Assembly (NCBI RefSeq): GCF_022761035.1
Contig: NZ_JAKWJP010000005.1
Coordinates: 463,009-527,008, forward strand
Origin: Microbacterium sp. SS28
Lineage (GTDB): Bacteria; Actinomycetota; Actinomycetes; Actinomycetales; Microbacteriaceae
Length of the DNA stretch: 64,000 nt
Direction of reading: 5' to 3'
Shown: positions 27,103 through 36,290 of the stretch, piece after piece
Layout: each line of letters begins with the position of its first letter
How positions within the stretch are numbered: the stretch's first letter is position 1
Position numbers and translations under genes: made by a program
The notes under the pieces: generated by a model
Told to the model about the DNA's origin: nothing
Database searches by the model: none
Seen by the model: the letters and a program-made list of their open reading frames with translations, nothing else

Positions 27103-28479
27103 ATGTCCGCCACCGTCGTCGAGTCCCTGCGGAATGAGCTGGCCGATGCCGTCGTCGCCGAAGGCGACCCCGGCTACGACGAGGCTCGAATCGTGTACAA
27201 CGCGATGATCGATAGACGGCCGACGGCGGTCGTGCGGTGCAGGAGCACTGCGGATGTCGCAACCGTCGTGCGCGCCGCCGCGGAATCCGGGACCGACGTG
27301 GCGATCCGAGGCGGCGGACACAGCGTGCCGGGATTCGGCACCGCGGACGGCGCCGTCGTGGCCGATCTCGGAGGACTCACATCCGTGGAGGTCGATCCCG
27401 CTTCGGCCACCGCAGAGGTCGGCGGCGGAGCGACGTGGGGCATGTTCAACGACGCGGCGGGGGCACACGGGCTTGCGACGACGGGCGGCATCATCTCGAC
27501 GACGGGCGTCGGCGGGCTGACGCTCGGAGGTGGGATCGGCTATCTCGCGCGCGGTCACGGCCTCTCATGCGACAACCTGCTCGCCGCCGAAGTCGTGCTG
27601 GCCGACGGCCGAGTGGTCACCGCGAGCGCGGACGAAGAGGCGGATCTCTTCTGGGCACTCCGCGGAGGCGGTGGCAACTTCGGCGTCGTGACGAAGTTCC
27701 GCTTCCAGCTGCATCCCGTATCCGAGATCTTCGGCGGGCCGACATTCTTCGAGCTCGCCGACGGGCCCGCCATCCTCGAGCACTTCCAAGAGGTCGCGCG
27801 GACCGCTCCCCGCGAGTTCGGCGGGTTCCCGGCATTCCAGATCGCGCCGCCCTTGCCGTTCGTTCCGGAAGACCGTGCCGGAGAGCCGTTCCTCGCCGTC
27901 ATCTTCTGCTACAACGGGCCCGCCGCGGAGGGCGAGAAGATCGTCCAAGGGTTCCGTGACGTCGCGAAGCCCGTGGCGGAGGCGGTGGGGCCCATGCCCT
28001 ACCCGGCGCTGAACGGCGCTTTCGACGCTCTCGTGCCGCCCGGTCTGCAGCACTACTGGAAGGCGACATTCGTCGACGAACTCACCCCCGAGGCGATCAC
28101 CGTGCACATGCAGCACGGACCGCTGGTCCCCACGGTCAATTCGACTGTGCACTTCTACCCGATCAACGGCGCCTGCCATGACGTCGCCCCGGACGCGACG
28201 GCGTTCGGGCACCGTGACGCGAACTTCGCGATCGTGATCGCGGGGATGTGGCCGGACCCCGCCGCGAACACGGCGAACACGGCCTGGGTGAAGGACTACT
28301 TCGGGGCGGTCGAGGGCTTCGGTCAGGGAGGCGGATACGTCAACTTCCTCTCACAGGATGACCAGCCGCAAGCACCCGTGAACTACGGCGCGAACTACGC
28401 CCGGCTCCGCGAAGTCAAGCGCGCCTACGACCCGGACAACATCTTCCACATCAACCAGAACATCTCTCCCGCGGCGTGA
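27103..28479 (+). CDS. FAD-binding oxidoreductase, berberine-bridge-enzyme type with bicovalent FAD
   Basis: 458 residues: a p-cresol methylhydroxylase-type FAD domain with AIRGGGHSVPGF (about 80; His for 8-alpha linkage) and GYLARGHGLSCDNL (about 150; Cys for 6-S-cysteinyl linkage), and the C-terminal BBE segment NYGANYARLREVKRAYDPDNIFHINQNI. Both attachment residues are present, so a bicovalent flavin is predicted. It oxidises an alcohol, sugar or similar substrate with O2; the substrate is unknown. ATG 27103 has GAAGGAGAG upstream. No signal peptide. Confidence 0.92.
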   Translation: MSATVVESLRNELADAVVAEGDPGYDEARIVYNAMIDRRPTAVVRCRSTADVATVVRAAAESGTDVAIRGGGHSVPGFGTADGAVVADLGGLTSVEVDPASATAEVGGGATWGMFNDAAGAHGLATTGGIISTTGVGGLTLGGGIGYLARGHGLSCDNLLAAEVVLADGRVVTASADEEADLFWALRGGGGNFGVVTKFRFQLHPVSEIFGGPTFFELADGPAILEHFQEVARTAPREFGGFPAFQIAPPLPFVPEDRAGEPFLAVIFCYNGPAAEGEKIVQGFRDVAKPVAEAVGPMPYPALNGAFDALVPPGLQHYWKATFVDELTPEAITVHMQHGPLVPTVNSTVHFYPINGACHDVAPDATAFGHRDANFAIVIAGMWPDPAANTANTAWVKDYFGAVEGFGQGGGYVNFLSQDDQPQAPVNYGANYARLREVKRAYDPDNIFHINQNISPAA

Positions 28480-28630
28480 CGTTCCCCTCGCGGATGGGAC
28501 GGCACGCCCGCGATCAGGCGGCGTCGCATGCCCTCGACGCGCCGCTCAGTCGCGCGAAGTCGGTTCACCTTGCCGGAGGGTTCCTGTCCGCGCAGGCGGC
28601 AGTACCCGAGCGCGCGAGCAGTGCGAGTCG

Positions 28631-28927
28631 TCAGCTCGGGCGGTCTGAGTTCTCGACATCCCGGCCTTGAGCCGCGCCCATCCGCCAGCCGGCGAGGAGA
28701 GCAAGGCAAAGCAGCCCCGCAGTTGTCAACACGAACCCCACGACGGTGACGCGGGAGAGGAATACCCCGTCTCCGCCCGGAGTGAAGGCGGCCTCGGCAA
28801 GGGGCTGGTAGGCGAACCAGCCGAACGTCACCGGCGTAAGCAATCCAACGACGACCACTGCGACACCTGACAGGACGATCAGCCCTGCGATCACCCAAAG
28901 GACCGATGCTCGACCGATTCGCGCCAT
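28631..28927 (-). CDS. Small two-helix membrane protein
   Basis: 98 residues: MARIGRASVLWVIAGLIVL begins helix 1, and a second helix (TVVGFVLTTAGLLCLALLAG) ends in a short polar tail. The loop between (FGWFAYQPLAEAAFTPGG) is a pattern common in small actinobacterial membrane proteins. TACTGT (28934-28939) is 6 nt before the ATG. Function unknown. Confidence 0.7.
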   Translation of the reverse strand: MARIGRASVLWVIAGLIVLSGVAVVVVGLLTPVTFGWFAYQPLAEAAFTPGGDGVFLSRVTVVGFVLTTAGLLCLALLAGWRMGAAQGRDVENSDRPS

Positions 28928-29070
28928 GCTCCGACAGTAGTTCGGCGGAAGGCGCTGCCGGGATCTGCTTGCGGGCGCGGGGGTCGAGAGGCGGCAGCGC
29001 CCAGTAGCCCCCCAAAGCCTGCCGTCGAGACTTAGATTTGGACACAACCGAGACGTAGAGGATGCATCGG

Positions 29071-29406
29071 ATGCCGAAGACCTCACTCATCGCTGTCGTT
29101 CGACATGAACTCGCTCACGCGCGCGATGCGCCCAGCGGCAGGAGTGCTCGCACCCTGCACGGCGGACACGAACACCGACTTCGGCAAACCGTCATCGCCC
29201 TCCGCGCAGGAGAGCAACTGGCCGAACACGCCAGTCCCGGCGAGGCCACCGTTCAGGTGCTCCACGGTCGAATCACACTGCGCGCAGGGGACGTCTTCTG
29301 GAACGGTTCCGTCGGCGACCTGCTGATCGTGCCGGACCGATCCCACTCCCTCGAAGCCGTCGAGGATGCGGCCATTCTGCTGACCGTCGTCACGACACGC
29401 AGCTAA
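29071..29406 (+). CDS. Small cupin-domain protein
   Basis: 111 residues: HRLRQTVIALRAGEQLAEHASPGEATVQVLHGRITLRAGD is cupin motif 1 (the usual metal ligands are only partly kept), followed by DLLIVPDRSHSLEAVEDAAILLTVV (motif 2 with one His). Probably a single-domain binding or sensing protein. Start 29071 is preferred over ATG 29062 because AGAGG sits directly against the earlier codon. Confidence 0.75.
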   Translation: MPKTSLIAVVRHELAHARDAPSGRSARTLHGGHEHRLRQTVIALRAGEQLAEHASPGEATVQVLHGRITLRAGDVFWNGSVGDLLIVPDRSHSLEAVEDAAILLTVVTTRS

Positions 29407-29635
29407 AGTCGCACTCTGTGTCGGGTGGGTGTCGTTGCCGTAGCGGCTTGTGTGGCAGGTGGCAGGCGAACATCATCTGTGTGTGGGGAGATTGACCGGA
29501 ATCCCTGATTTCGGCAATGACCGCGTCGCTGACGTGGCCGGTACCGATCGTGACAGTCTGCGGTGAGGCAGGCGATCCGGTGGACTGGCAATCGGGACTC
29601 CTCAGGTGCGCAAACCCGAAGAAGGGACGCCAGTC

Positions 29636-30640
29636 ATGCCACTTCCCCTCGTTGAGCTCCACCTCCACCTCGAGGGCACCCTGGAACCGGACTTCATCCT
29701 CGAACGTGCCGCCGCAAACGACATCGAGCTGCCCTGGACGACGCTTGAGGACCTGCTCCCGCGCTACGAATTCACGGACCTGCAATCGTTCCTGGACCTG
29801 CTGTACACGAACGTCGAAGTCCTCCGGAGCCGGGAAGACTTCGCTGAGATGACGAGGAGGTACTTGCGCCGAGCAGCCAAGGCCGGCGTCAAGCATGCGG
29901 AGGTGTCCTTTGACATCCAGGCGCACATTCGCCGGGGTGTCCCCATGGATGTCGTTGTGCGCGGCATTCGCGACGCACTCGACGCCAGTGTCGAAGAATT
30001 CGACATCACCACCAAACTGATCGCATCCTTTTGGCGTGATCGCCCCGTCGAGGAGGCCATCGAACTACTTACCGCGATGCTCGACGCCGGCTATGCGATC
30101 GACGCCGTCGGCCTCGACTCTGCCGAAGTCGGCTACCCTCCATCGCTGTTCGTCGAACTCTATGAATTCGCGCGCAGCAAAGGGCTTCGCGCCGTCGCGC
30201 ACGCCGGCGAAGAAGGACCCGCCAACTACGTTCGCGACGCCCTCGATCTCCTCCACGCAGAACGGATCGACCACGGTATACGCAGCCTCGAAGACGACGA
30301 CCTTGTCCAACGCCTCGTACGCGACCAGGTACCGCTGACTGTTTGTCCCCTCTCGAACGTCCGACTTCGGACCGTCCCAGCTTTGAGCGACCACCCGCTG
30401 CCCCGGATGCTGGCGCTGGGCATCAACGTGAGCGTGCACTCCGACGACCCTTCGTACTTCGGGGGCTACATCGATGACAACTTCGACGCAGTTGCATCCA
30501 CGTTCAATCTCAGTGAAGAGGACGTGGGACGACTGACACTCAACGCCGTCGACTCTTCCTTCCTGGATCCTGAAGCGAAAGCGCGCCTCAGGAGTCAGGT
30601 TCGACTCGGCAATACTCAAGGGAGTCTTGTCGAGGACTGA
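29636..30640 (+). CDS. Adenine deaminase (adenosine-deaminase superfamily)
   Basis: 334 residues. Metal and catalytic motifs: ELHLHLEGTLEP (about 8; H-x-H), AHAGEEGPANY (about 198; His and catalytic Glu), RIDHGIRS (about 222) and SVHSDDPSYFGG (about 275; Asp ligand). The HAGEEGP sequence, as opposed to HAGE-xxGP of classical adenosine deaminases, is what adenine deaminases of this fold carry, so conversion of adenine to hypoxanthine in purine salvage is favoured. ATG 29636 has GAAGGGA upstream. Confidence 0.85.
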   Translation: MPLPLVELHLHLEGTLEPDFILERAAANDIELPWTTLEDLLPRYEFTDLQSFLDLLYTNVEVLRSREDFAEMTRRYLRRAAKAGVKHAEVSFDIQAHIRRGVPMDVVVRGIRDALDASVEEFDITTKLIASFWRDRPVEEAIELLTAMLDAGYAIDAVGLDSAEVGYPPSLFVELYEFARSKGLRAVAHAGEEGPANYVRDALDLLHAERIDHGIRSLEDDDLVQRLVRDQVPLTVCPLSNVRLRTVPALSDHPLPRMLALGINVSVHSDDPSYFGGYIDDNFDAVASTFNLSEEDVGRLTLNAVDSSFLDPEAKARLRSQVRLGNTQGSLVED

Positions 30641-30795
30641 GGTCAGCCATCGCGACCGTGCGCTGACGGATCCGAATCCGGGCGGCGCCCGGACCAGGCC
30701 CGAATGTGCTGCAGGGGGCCGACTCACCGGATCCGTAGGTGAGCGGGAGGAGCTGGTGTCGGGCGTCGGTCTCCGTCATGCGGTTGTCGCTGGTC

Positions 30796-30824
30796 TTGTC
30801 ATCGCCTTCATAGCTGGCTAGATT
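30796..30824 (+). promoter_or_regulatory. Sigma70-type promoter
   Basis: TTGTCA (30796-30801), a 17-nt spacer, TAGATT (30819-30824). This is the best canonical promoter in the window. Transcription would begin near 30831, about 57 nt before a strong terminator stem. Confidence 0.65.
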
Positions 30825-30830
30825 CGCCTT

Positions 30831-30925
30831 GTTCCCGAGGGAAGGACACAGACTATGGGCACCCGCATTCATTGAAATACCAAAGCGAGCCCCCGCCCGA
30901 CTTGTTCGCGCGGGGGCTTCGTCTT
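30831..30925 (+). ncRNA. Candidate short RNA or leader with six-codon ORF
   Basis: Predicted transcript of about 95 nt between the promoter and the terminator stem. It contains GGGAAGGA (ending near 30844), 8 nt of spacer and ATGGGCACCCGCATTCATTGA, encoding M-G-T-R-I-H. It could be a stand-alone small RNA, a translated mini-gene or an attenuation leader for the lipoprotein gene at 31219. No known RNA family is recognised. Confidence 0.45.
30888..30918 (+). terminator. Strong hairpin terminator
   Basis: AGCCCCCGC (30888-30896) pairs perfectly with GCGGGGGCT (30910-30918) over a 13-nt loop. The tail is TCGTCTT, not a full T-run, as is common in high-GC actinobacteria. Confidence 0.7.
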
Positions 30926-31218
30926 GGCCGAGATCCGATGCCCGCGAGGATCCTTGATCGGGCGGTGTCGACGGACGCCGCGTGCGAACTGTGGCGCGAT
31001 CGCCGGGAGCCCCGCTGGCGACCCCTGCGCTCGTTCCGGTGGTCGTCGATCGGGCTTGGGTTCGCGCTTGGTCCTGGTCCACGTGAGTGACGACTGCTCC
31101 CCCGTGCGAGAGAGCTTCTCAATAGTCTGATCGGCAGTGACGGGAACGCCGGTCAGGAGTTCTGTTCCGAGACGCCCTTTGAGGTGTCACCGACGGCCCG
31201 CGTCGGGAAGGGGCAACG

Positions 31219-32334
31219 ATGCCGCCGCTCCAGGGTTCCAAGAACCGGGTTGATCGCTGGTCGAGGTCCGGGCCGCGTGTGCAACGGCGATTGCGACGAC
31301 TGGGGTGGCCGTGGCTCGTGACAGTCACCGCCGCCTCCATCGCCGGCTGTTCTGGTGGTGTATCTCCTGAGCCATCAACTGCTGCGCCCGGCGAGCCGAC
31401 CAGCGTCGAGAGGGTCGACGCCGCGACGGGCGAGGTCCTCGACGAATGGACCATACTCGCGGAGATCGGCGTCGGGGGCGGGTTCGGGAGCGTCGTCGTT
31501 GATGGCGACGACACCTGGGTGCTCAACACGGCAGATCAGACGGTCAGCCGGATCGACGCCCAAGACCACGACGTGACCGCCACCATCCCCTTCAATGGCG
31601 GAAGTGACCCCGGGGATCTGACGCTTGCCTCCGGTGGCGTATGGGCGACCGATCCCTCCGGCGACAGCATCAGCCGCGTGGACGTGGAGAGCAACCAGGT
31701 CGATGCCGTGCTTCCGATCGAGTCGCTGCCGACCGGGCTGGTCACGGCTGACGGTGACGTCTGGGTGGCGAACCACCACGGGTCCCCCAGCGCATCAGTG
31801 TGGCGCATCGATGCACAGACCAACGAAGTCGTCGCCCGCATTCCCATCGGCGGGTCCACTGAAGGCCCGCAGTGGTTGGCAGAAGGCAGCGGGTCAGTGT
31901 GGGTGGGCGTGCCCGGCATGAGCGCTGTGGTACGCATAGAGACGCAGAGCAACACTCCGATAGCCACCATCCCGGTGCCCGACGGCGGTGTGTGCGGCAA
32001 TCTCATCGCCGACGAGACCGCAGTGTGGGCGGCATCGGGCCTCTGCGGAGACGGAGCCCTCACGCGAATCGACCCGACCACGAACACGGTCGCTGCTCGT
32101 ATCGACTCGGCGCTGTGGCGCGCGGTCTTCGGCGGGACGCTCGCGTTCGGGTCCGTGTGGATCGCCACCGATCGGGGAATCTTTGAAGTGAACCCGACGA
32201 ATAACGTCGTGGTCAGTCGGCTGACATTGAAAGGTCGGGATGCCTTCGGCGGCGATCTGGCCGCGGACGATCGATCGCTGTGGATCCATGACGGAGTACG
32301 CGGGACCGTGGTGCGGATCGAGGCGCCTGACTGA
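31219..32334 (+). CDS. Lipoprotein beta-propeller (YVTN/NHL-like repeats)
   Basis: 371 residues. A basic N-terminus is followed by a lipobox SIAGC (Cys about residue 41). The mature part is a run of about seven propeller repeats of the form GSVWVxxxxxxTVSRIDxxTNxVxAxIPxG (DTWVLNTADQTVSRIDA, GVWATDPSGDSISRVDV, GSVWVGVPGMSAVVRIE). It is anchored outside the membrane; such propellers bind ligands or proteins. GGAAGGGG upstream decides the start. Confidence 0.82.
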   Translation: MPPLQGSKNRVDRWSRSGPRVQRRLRRLGWPWLVTVTAASIAGCSGGVSPEPSTAAPGEPTSVERVDAATGEVLDEWTILAEIGVGGGFGSVVVDGDDTWVLNTADQTVSRIDAQDHDVTATIPFNGGSDPGDLTLASGGVWATDPSGDSISRVDVESNQVDAVLPIESLPTGLVTADGDVWVANHHGSPSASVWRIDAQTNEVVARIPIGGSTEGPQWLAEGSGSVWVGVPGMSAVVRIETQSNTPIATIPVPDGGVCGNLIADETAVWAASGLCGDGALTRIDPTTNTVAARIDSALWRAVFGGTLAFGSVWIATDRGIFEVNPTNNVVVSRLTLKGRDAFGGDLAADDRSLWIHDGVRGTVVRIEAPD

Positions 32335-32529
32335 AGTGGGGCGCGTTGTCTCGAGAACTGCGTAGTCGCGCTCGCAGACCCTTCTGTGAGTGCGGTTGCC
32401 GTTGACGCGATCGAGGTGGTGCTTGCAGATGAAGCCCGTTTCCGGAGCGCGCATCTCTGAGCGGGTGCCGCTGGCCGGTGTTAGCCTCTGACTGGATCGG
32501 GCGACGTCGTCTCAGATCGTGAGGTGCCC

Positions 32530-33390
32530 ATGGCTTGGTGGACCATGAGTCGCCTTGTCCGCAGCGGTGCGCGGTCATCTGCCGGACGATTCGCGTTGAG
32601 AGTCGCACGGGATCTGGCCGACCTGGGCCTCATCGATCGTGGCATGACCCTCGCGGCGCACACCTTCACCTCGGTCCTGCCGATCTTGATCGTCGTGGGC
32701 GCGGTGCAGTCCAGACTCGACACTCGCACGGCCGCGATCTTCGCAGAGCACATGGGCTTCGATGCGGCCACGGCCGAGATTCTGGAGAATTCCTTGCCGG
32801 GCGGCGCGCAGGAGCTTCGCGCGACAGGTGTCATCGGCGTGATCCTGCTCGTCATCGCCGCGACTTCCTTTGCGCGGGCTCTGGAACGGAGCCTTCGCAG
32901 GATCTGGCGCACGCCCGCCGTGAGCCTGAAGTTCGCCTGGCGGTGGCTCGCGGCGGTTACTGCGGTCGTCATCGGAATCGCGGTGGTCGTCGCGACGCGC
33001 ATCATCATTCGCGATGAGGGAGCACTGCCCGTGATCGAGTTCATCGCCGAGGTCCTGCTGTGGGGCGCGCTGTGGTGGATCGCATCCTGGATCGTCGTCA
33101 ATCGCCGGGTCAGCCTCCGGGAACTGCTGCCCGGCTCCGTCCTCGCGGGGATCGGATTCGCCGTGGCCGGAAGAGTCGGCCGAGTGTTCTTGCCACCGCT
33201 GCTCGCGGACTCGGCACAGCGATTCGGCGTGCTGGGCATGGCATTCACATACATCGGATGGCTGCTGGTGCTGGCATGCATTCTGCTCATCGCGGTGACA
33301 GTCGGGCGAATCGTCTATCTCACATACTCAGGGCGAGCGTGGCGTCATTCCGCTTCGAGGTTCCGAGGCGATGCTCGCTCTGCGCCCTGA
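32530..33390 (+). CDS. YihY/BrkB-family membrane protein
   Basis: 286 residues with about six membrane helices and the family hallmarks: DRGMTLAAHTFTSVLPILIVVGAV near the N-terminus, FARALERSLRRIWR (about 118), and the last helices LGMAFTYIGWLLVLACILLIAV. The family was once called ribonuclease BN but is now treated as uncharacterised integral membrane proteins or exporters. The start is set at ATG 32530; a GTG 6 nt upstream and an ATG at 32545 are alternatives. Confidence 0.85.
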   Translation: MAWWTMSRLVRSGARSSAGRFALRVARDLADLGLIDRGMTLAAHTFTSVLPILIVVGAVQSRLDTRTAAIFAEHMGFDAATAEILENSLPGGAQELRATGVIGVILLVIAATSFARALERSLRRIWRTPAVSLKFAWRWLAAVTAVVIGIAVVVATRIIIRDEGALPVIEFIAEVLLWGALWWIASWIVVNRRVSLRELLPGSVLAGIGFAVAGRVGRVFLPPLLADSAQRFGVLGMAFTYIGWLLVLACILLIAVTVGRIVYLTYSGRAWRHSASRFRGDARSAP

Positions 33391-33557
33391 AAGTCAGCGG
33401 GCAGCGACAAGCGCGACGCCCACCATTCGACATCATTCCGACAAGCTGGATCCCGCGACCGGCATGTGCTAGTTCTGGCTGAGACCATCTGTCCGATGGG
33501 GAAGGGCTGAACGCCTGCCATGACTCCCAACGACCGCGCCAACGTCGAGATATCCGC

Positions 33558-33914
33558 ATGACGGATGACGCTGGATCTCACCTGGACGGCGCCGCCGTCT
33601 CTGGCCGATCCACCGCCCAGATACGTACGGGGAGGATCGGCTGGTTCCTCTGGCTGATCCTGCTGATCGCAACCGGGTGGCAAGTGATGAACGCCTTCGG
33701 CTTCCTCCTGCACGGCGCATTCGGCGGAGACCTCTACCTGAGCGAAGTAGCCACGTGGGTCACGATTGGGCGGATACTCCTCGTGGCGTCGATCGTGTGC
33801 TGTGTGCTCGGAGTGATCGCCGAGCGCTGGGTGCTCTTCTCCCTCGCTGTGGTGATCACTCTGGTTGCGGTGGTGATGAACCTCGTGGAATGGAACGTGG
33901 GAGGGGCGTCGTGA
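33558..33914 (+). CDS. Small three-helix membrane protein
   Basis: 118 residues: a polar N-terminus (about 1-25), then helices at about 27-50, 65-85 and 90-110. Positive residues around helix 1 suggest a cytoplasmic N-terminus. No family. GATATC stands 3 nt before the ATG and there is no Shine-Dalgarno. It is convergent with the next lipoprotein. Confidence 0.65.
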   Translation: MTDDAGSHLDGAAVSGRSTAQIRTGRIGWFLWLILLIATGWQVMNAFGFLLHGAFGGDLYLSEVATWVTIGRILLVASIVCCVLGVIAERWVLFSLAVVITLVAVVMNLVEWNVGGAS

Positions 33915-33932
33915 TTGACCACACCCCCTTCG

Positions 33933-34505
33933 TCACCCTTGGGGCGCGTCAAAATGGGGACCGCCTTGGAACAGCACGAGGTAGTCAGCGTTCGGGAACA
34001 GCATGACCTGCTGGAACGCTGGACCCGATTGGCTGACGGAGAGGCCTTGAGTCTGCGTCCACGCCTCACCCTTCAGCTTCCACATAGCGTTGGGGTTGCT
34101 GGGGTCGTCGGTGTACCCGGCGGCAGCTGCCGCGTCCTCGATCGTCTGCTGGAGTTGTTCGCCGTTGGGCACCTGCACCCAGTAGACCGAGAACATGCTC
34201 GGCCCACTGATTGCGCACGTCGCACCGTCCGGCAGCTCGACACCAGTCTGAGATTCGACTTCCTCAAGGGTGGTTTCCGTGCCCTTGTTGAAGGTGAGCG
34301 CCTCCTCGGTGCATCCTTCCTGGGTCTCTGCAGCAGCAGCGGTATTCGAGGCGGTCGGTGTCGGTGCGGGTGCGGCGGTCTCCGGGGCAGCGGCCGCGGG
34401 TTCGGTCGCGAGGGCGGGGGCGGGTGAGCTTTGGGCGCAGCCCGTGGCACCAAAGAGGATCACGATGGATGTCGCAACCAAAGCGACTCCCAGTCTCAGC
34501 TTCAT
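33933..34505 (-). CDS. Lipoprotein, unknown function
   Basis: 190 residues: MKLRLGVALVATSIVILFG ending in the lipobox ATGC (Cys about residue 23). A 40-residue Ala/Pro/Thr linker leads to a compact domain with two Cys (EGCTEEAL and GATCAIS) and WVQVPNGEQLQQTIEDAA. GGGGGAA lies 6 nt before the ATG. Probably a cell-surface protein of unknown role. Confidence 0.72.
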   Translation of the reverse strand: MKLRLGVALVATSIVILFGATGCAQSSPAPALATEPAAAAPETAAPAPTPTASNTAAAAETQEGCTEEALTFNKGTETTLEEVESQTGVELPDGATCAISGPSMFSVYWVQVPNGEQLQQTIEDAAAAAGYTDDPSNPNAMWKLKGEAWTQTQGLSVSQSGPAFQQVMLFPNADYLVLFQGGPHFDAPQG

Positions 34506-34819
34506 GTCCGGTTCCCCCCACATACAAAGAACGTGTCCGCACGAGCAGCCAGGGGTGCAACCGACAGGGCGGATGATGTGCCCTCGACACTCGAGCGGAG
34601 ATGGTCGTCCTCCACCGCGTCTCGAGAGACGGCGGTCCGGGATGAACCGCCCAAGCTGGCCCACCGGGTCCCCGGATGACAGCAGGATGGCACTCCCCGC
34701 GGCGTCCGACAAGGGGTGCGGTGTGGTCTCGTCGGGATGAGAATGAGCACGCACGACAAGGTCCCGCGCCGTGCGACACGATTTCGACGCGCGATGCGCC
34801 GAGGAGGGGAGGTGGCGCG

Positions 34820-35644
34820 TTGTCCAGGGCAAGCAGGGGGCCGCTGTTCATTGCGGTCGTTTCGGTGGTTCTGATCAGTGGTTGCGCTGGCACGCCTGTG
34901 CCGGACTCCGAAGCGAGCACTGCGACACCGGTGGATCCGATGGCCGAGGCTGTCGTCGACGACTCATTCGCCGTCGACGGCGATCGGTCGCTCCATCTCG
35001 AGTGCTTCGGCGCGGGGCGTCCGGTGATCGTGTTCGACGCTGGAACCGACACTGCGGGTGCGTCGTTCTGGCGGAGCGAAAGAGTATTCCGCGACCTCGC
35101 CCACGACACTGAAGTGTGCGCGTACGACCGAGCAGGGCTGGGTGAGAGCGATCCGGCGCCCGATCACGCGCGCGTCCTCGACGACGCCGTCGCAGACCTT
35201 GATGCGTTGCTCACGGCAGCGGCGATTCCTGGGCCGTATGTCCTCGTCGGCTCGTCCGGCGGTGGCTTCAACGTGTACCAGCACGCGGGGCGGCATCCGC
35301 AGAACGTCACTGGACTTGTGATGCTGGACGTTCCGCGCGGGCAGTCCTCGATCACCGAGGAGGAACTCGGCGGGACGTGGCGCGACAACTCGGAGCACAT
35401 GGACTACGTGTCTATCGAACACCAGATGGATCTCGCTCGGCTGCCGATCCCCGCGATCCCCGTGACAGTCGTCGCGGCGTCGAACGGGCAGTCCGCGGAT
35501 CCTGCAGAGCAGAAGGTCTGGCTGGAGGGCAGTTCGCACCCGGTGTTCGTCACACTCAGCGGGGGCCACGAGATCTACCGGGATGCCCCAGAGGAAACGG
35601 CGCAGGAGATCCGAAAGGTGCTGGAACTCGCCCGGGCGCAGTGA
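34820..35644 (+). CDS. Lipid-anchored alpha/beta hydrolase
   Basis: 274 residues. The signal peptide ends in LISGC (Cys about residue 22). The catalytic domain shows VCAYDRAGLGESD (about 98), the nucleophile elbow VGSSGGGFN (Ser about 138) and LSGGHEIYRD (His about 252); the acid is probably in the segment after VVAAS. The start is TTG 34820, with GGGAGG 7 nt before it; upstream in-frame codons would put extra polar residues before the signal peptide. The substrate is an unknown ester. Confidence 0.8.
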   Translation: MSRASRGPLFIAVVSVVLISGCAGTPVPDSEASTATPVDPMAEAVVDDSFAVDGDRSLHLECFGAGRPVIVFDAGTDTAGASFWRSERVFRDLAHDTEVCAYDRAGLGESDPAPDHARVLDDAVADLDALLTAAAIPGPYVLVGSSGGGFNVYQHAGRHPQNVTGLVMLDVPRGQSSITEEELGGTWRDNSEHMDYVSIEHQMDLARLPIPAIPVTVVAASNGQSADPAEQKVWLEGSSHPVFVTLSGGHEIYRDAPEETAQEIRKVLELARAQ

Positions 35645-35755
35645 TGCCAAGTCCGGTGCGTTGGGGGTCCGTGCGGGAGGTCGAGGATCCGATCTACCGA
35701 TGCCCGAGCCCTCGGCCGCGGGGCTGGCTCACATGCGGTCGGGGATGATCGAGTC

Positions 35756-36097
35756 ATGAGACGCCACTGGACACCGCTCGCCTTCCTATACCTCGGGCTC
35801 GCGATCGCCGGCATCATCGGCACCTGGTACTTCAACGTCCTCGCGATCATCCAGATGAGGGACTACCTTGGCGACCTGGTGACCAGCGGGCCCGCCGTGT
35901 CGTCGTTCACGATCGACCTGCTCGTGGTGGCTGTCGCGGGGAGCATCTTCATCATCGTCGAGGCTCGGCGCCTGCGTATGCGATTCGGCTGGCTCTATGT
36001 CGTCGGCGCGGCGCTCACCGCGTTCGCCTTCACTTTCCCGCTGTTCCTCGCCATGCGGCAGCGACGCACCACGGAGCTCGCTCGCGTCGAAGAATGA
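35756..36097 (+). CDS. DUF2834 family membrane protein
   Basis: 113 residues with three to four helices; WTPLAFLYLGLAIAGIIGTWYF, IDLLVVAVAGSIFIIVEARRLRM and TFPLFLAMRQRR follow the DUF2834 pattern. Function unknown. GATGAT (35744-35749) is 6 nt before the ATG. Confidence 0.8.
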   Translation: MRRHWTPLAFLYLGLAIAGIIGTWYFNVLAIIQMRDYLGDLVTSGPAVSSFTIDLLVVAVAGSIFIIVEARRLRMRFGWLYVVGAALTAFAFTFPLFLAMRQRRTTELARVEE

Positions 36098-36290
36098 CGC
36101 CGACTGCTCCGCGGGGCGCTGCGTGGCTGCGGGTGATCCACCCTGCCGGCGACAGCTGCCCACCCGCCATCGTCAGCCCGGCGTCGAGAACGGCCGCAAC
36201 GTTCTGGACAGGCCACAAGCGCGGGAGAATACTGTCGGCCACGGGGCGCCGCCGAGGACGTCGACGCCGACCCGATGGAGGAGTCGCATC

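Larger units (their letters stand above)
30641..31218. other. 578-bp intergenic region with an isolated transcription unit
   Basis: No convincing protein longer than six codons. It contains a small hairpin (CTCACC 30723-30728 with GGTGAG 30738-30743), then the promoter, ribosome site, mini-ORF and terminator described separately at 30796-30918, then about 300 bp with a possible TAGTCT -10 (31123-31128) that may serve the downstream lipoprotein gene. Confidence 0.5.

Noticed and set aside
29407..29635. Possible purine riboswitch before the adenine deaminase gene
   Set aside because: No recognisable purine-riboswitch core or paired loops could be drawn; only an ordinary leader is seen.
30924..31130. 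Frame of about 68 codons after the terminator
   Set aside because: Arg/Ser-rich with no ribosome site or conserved motif; probably chance.
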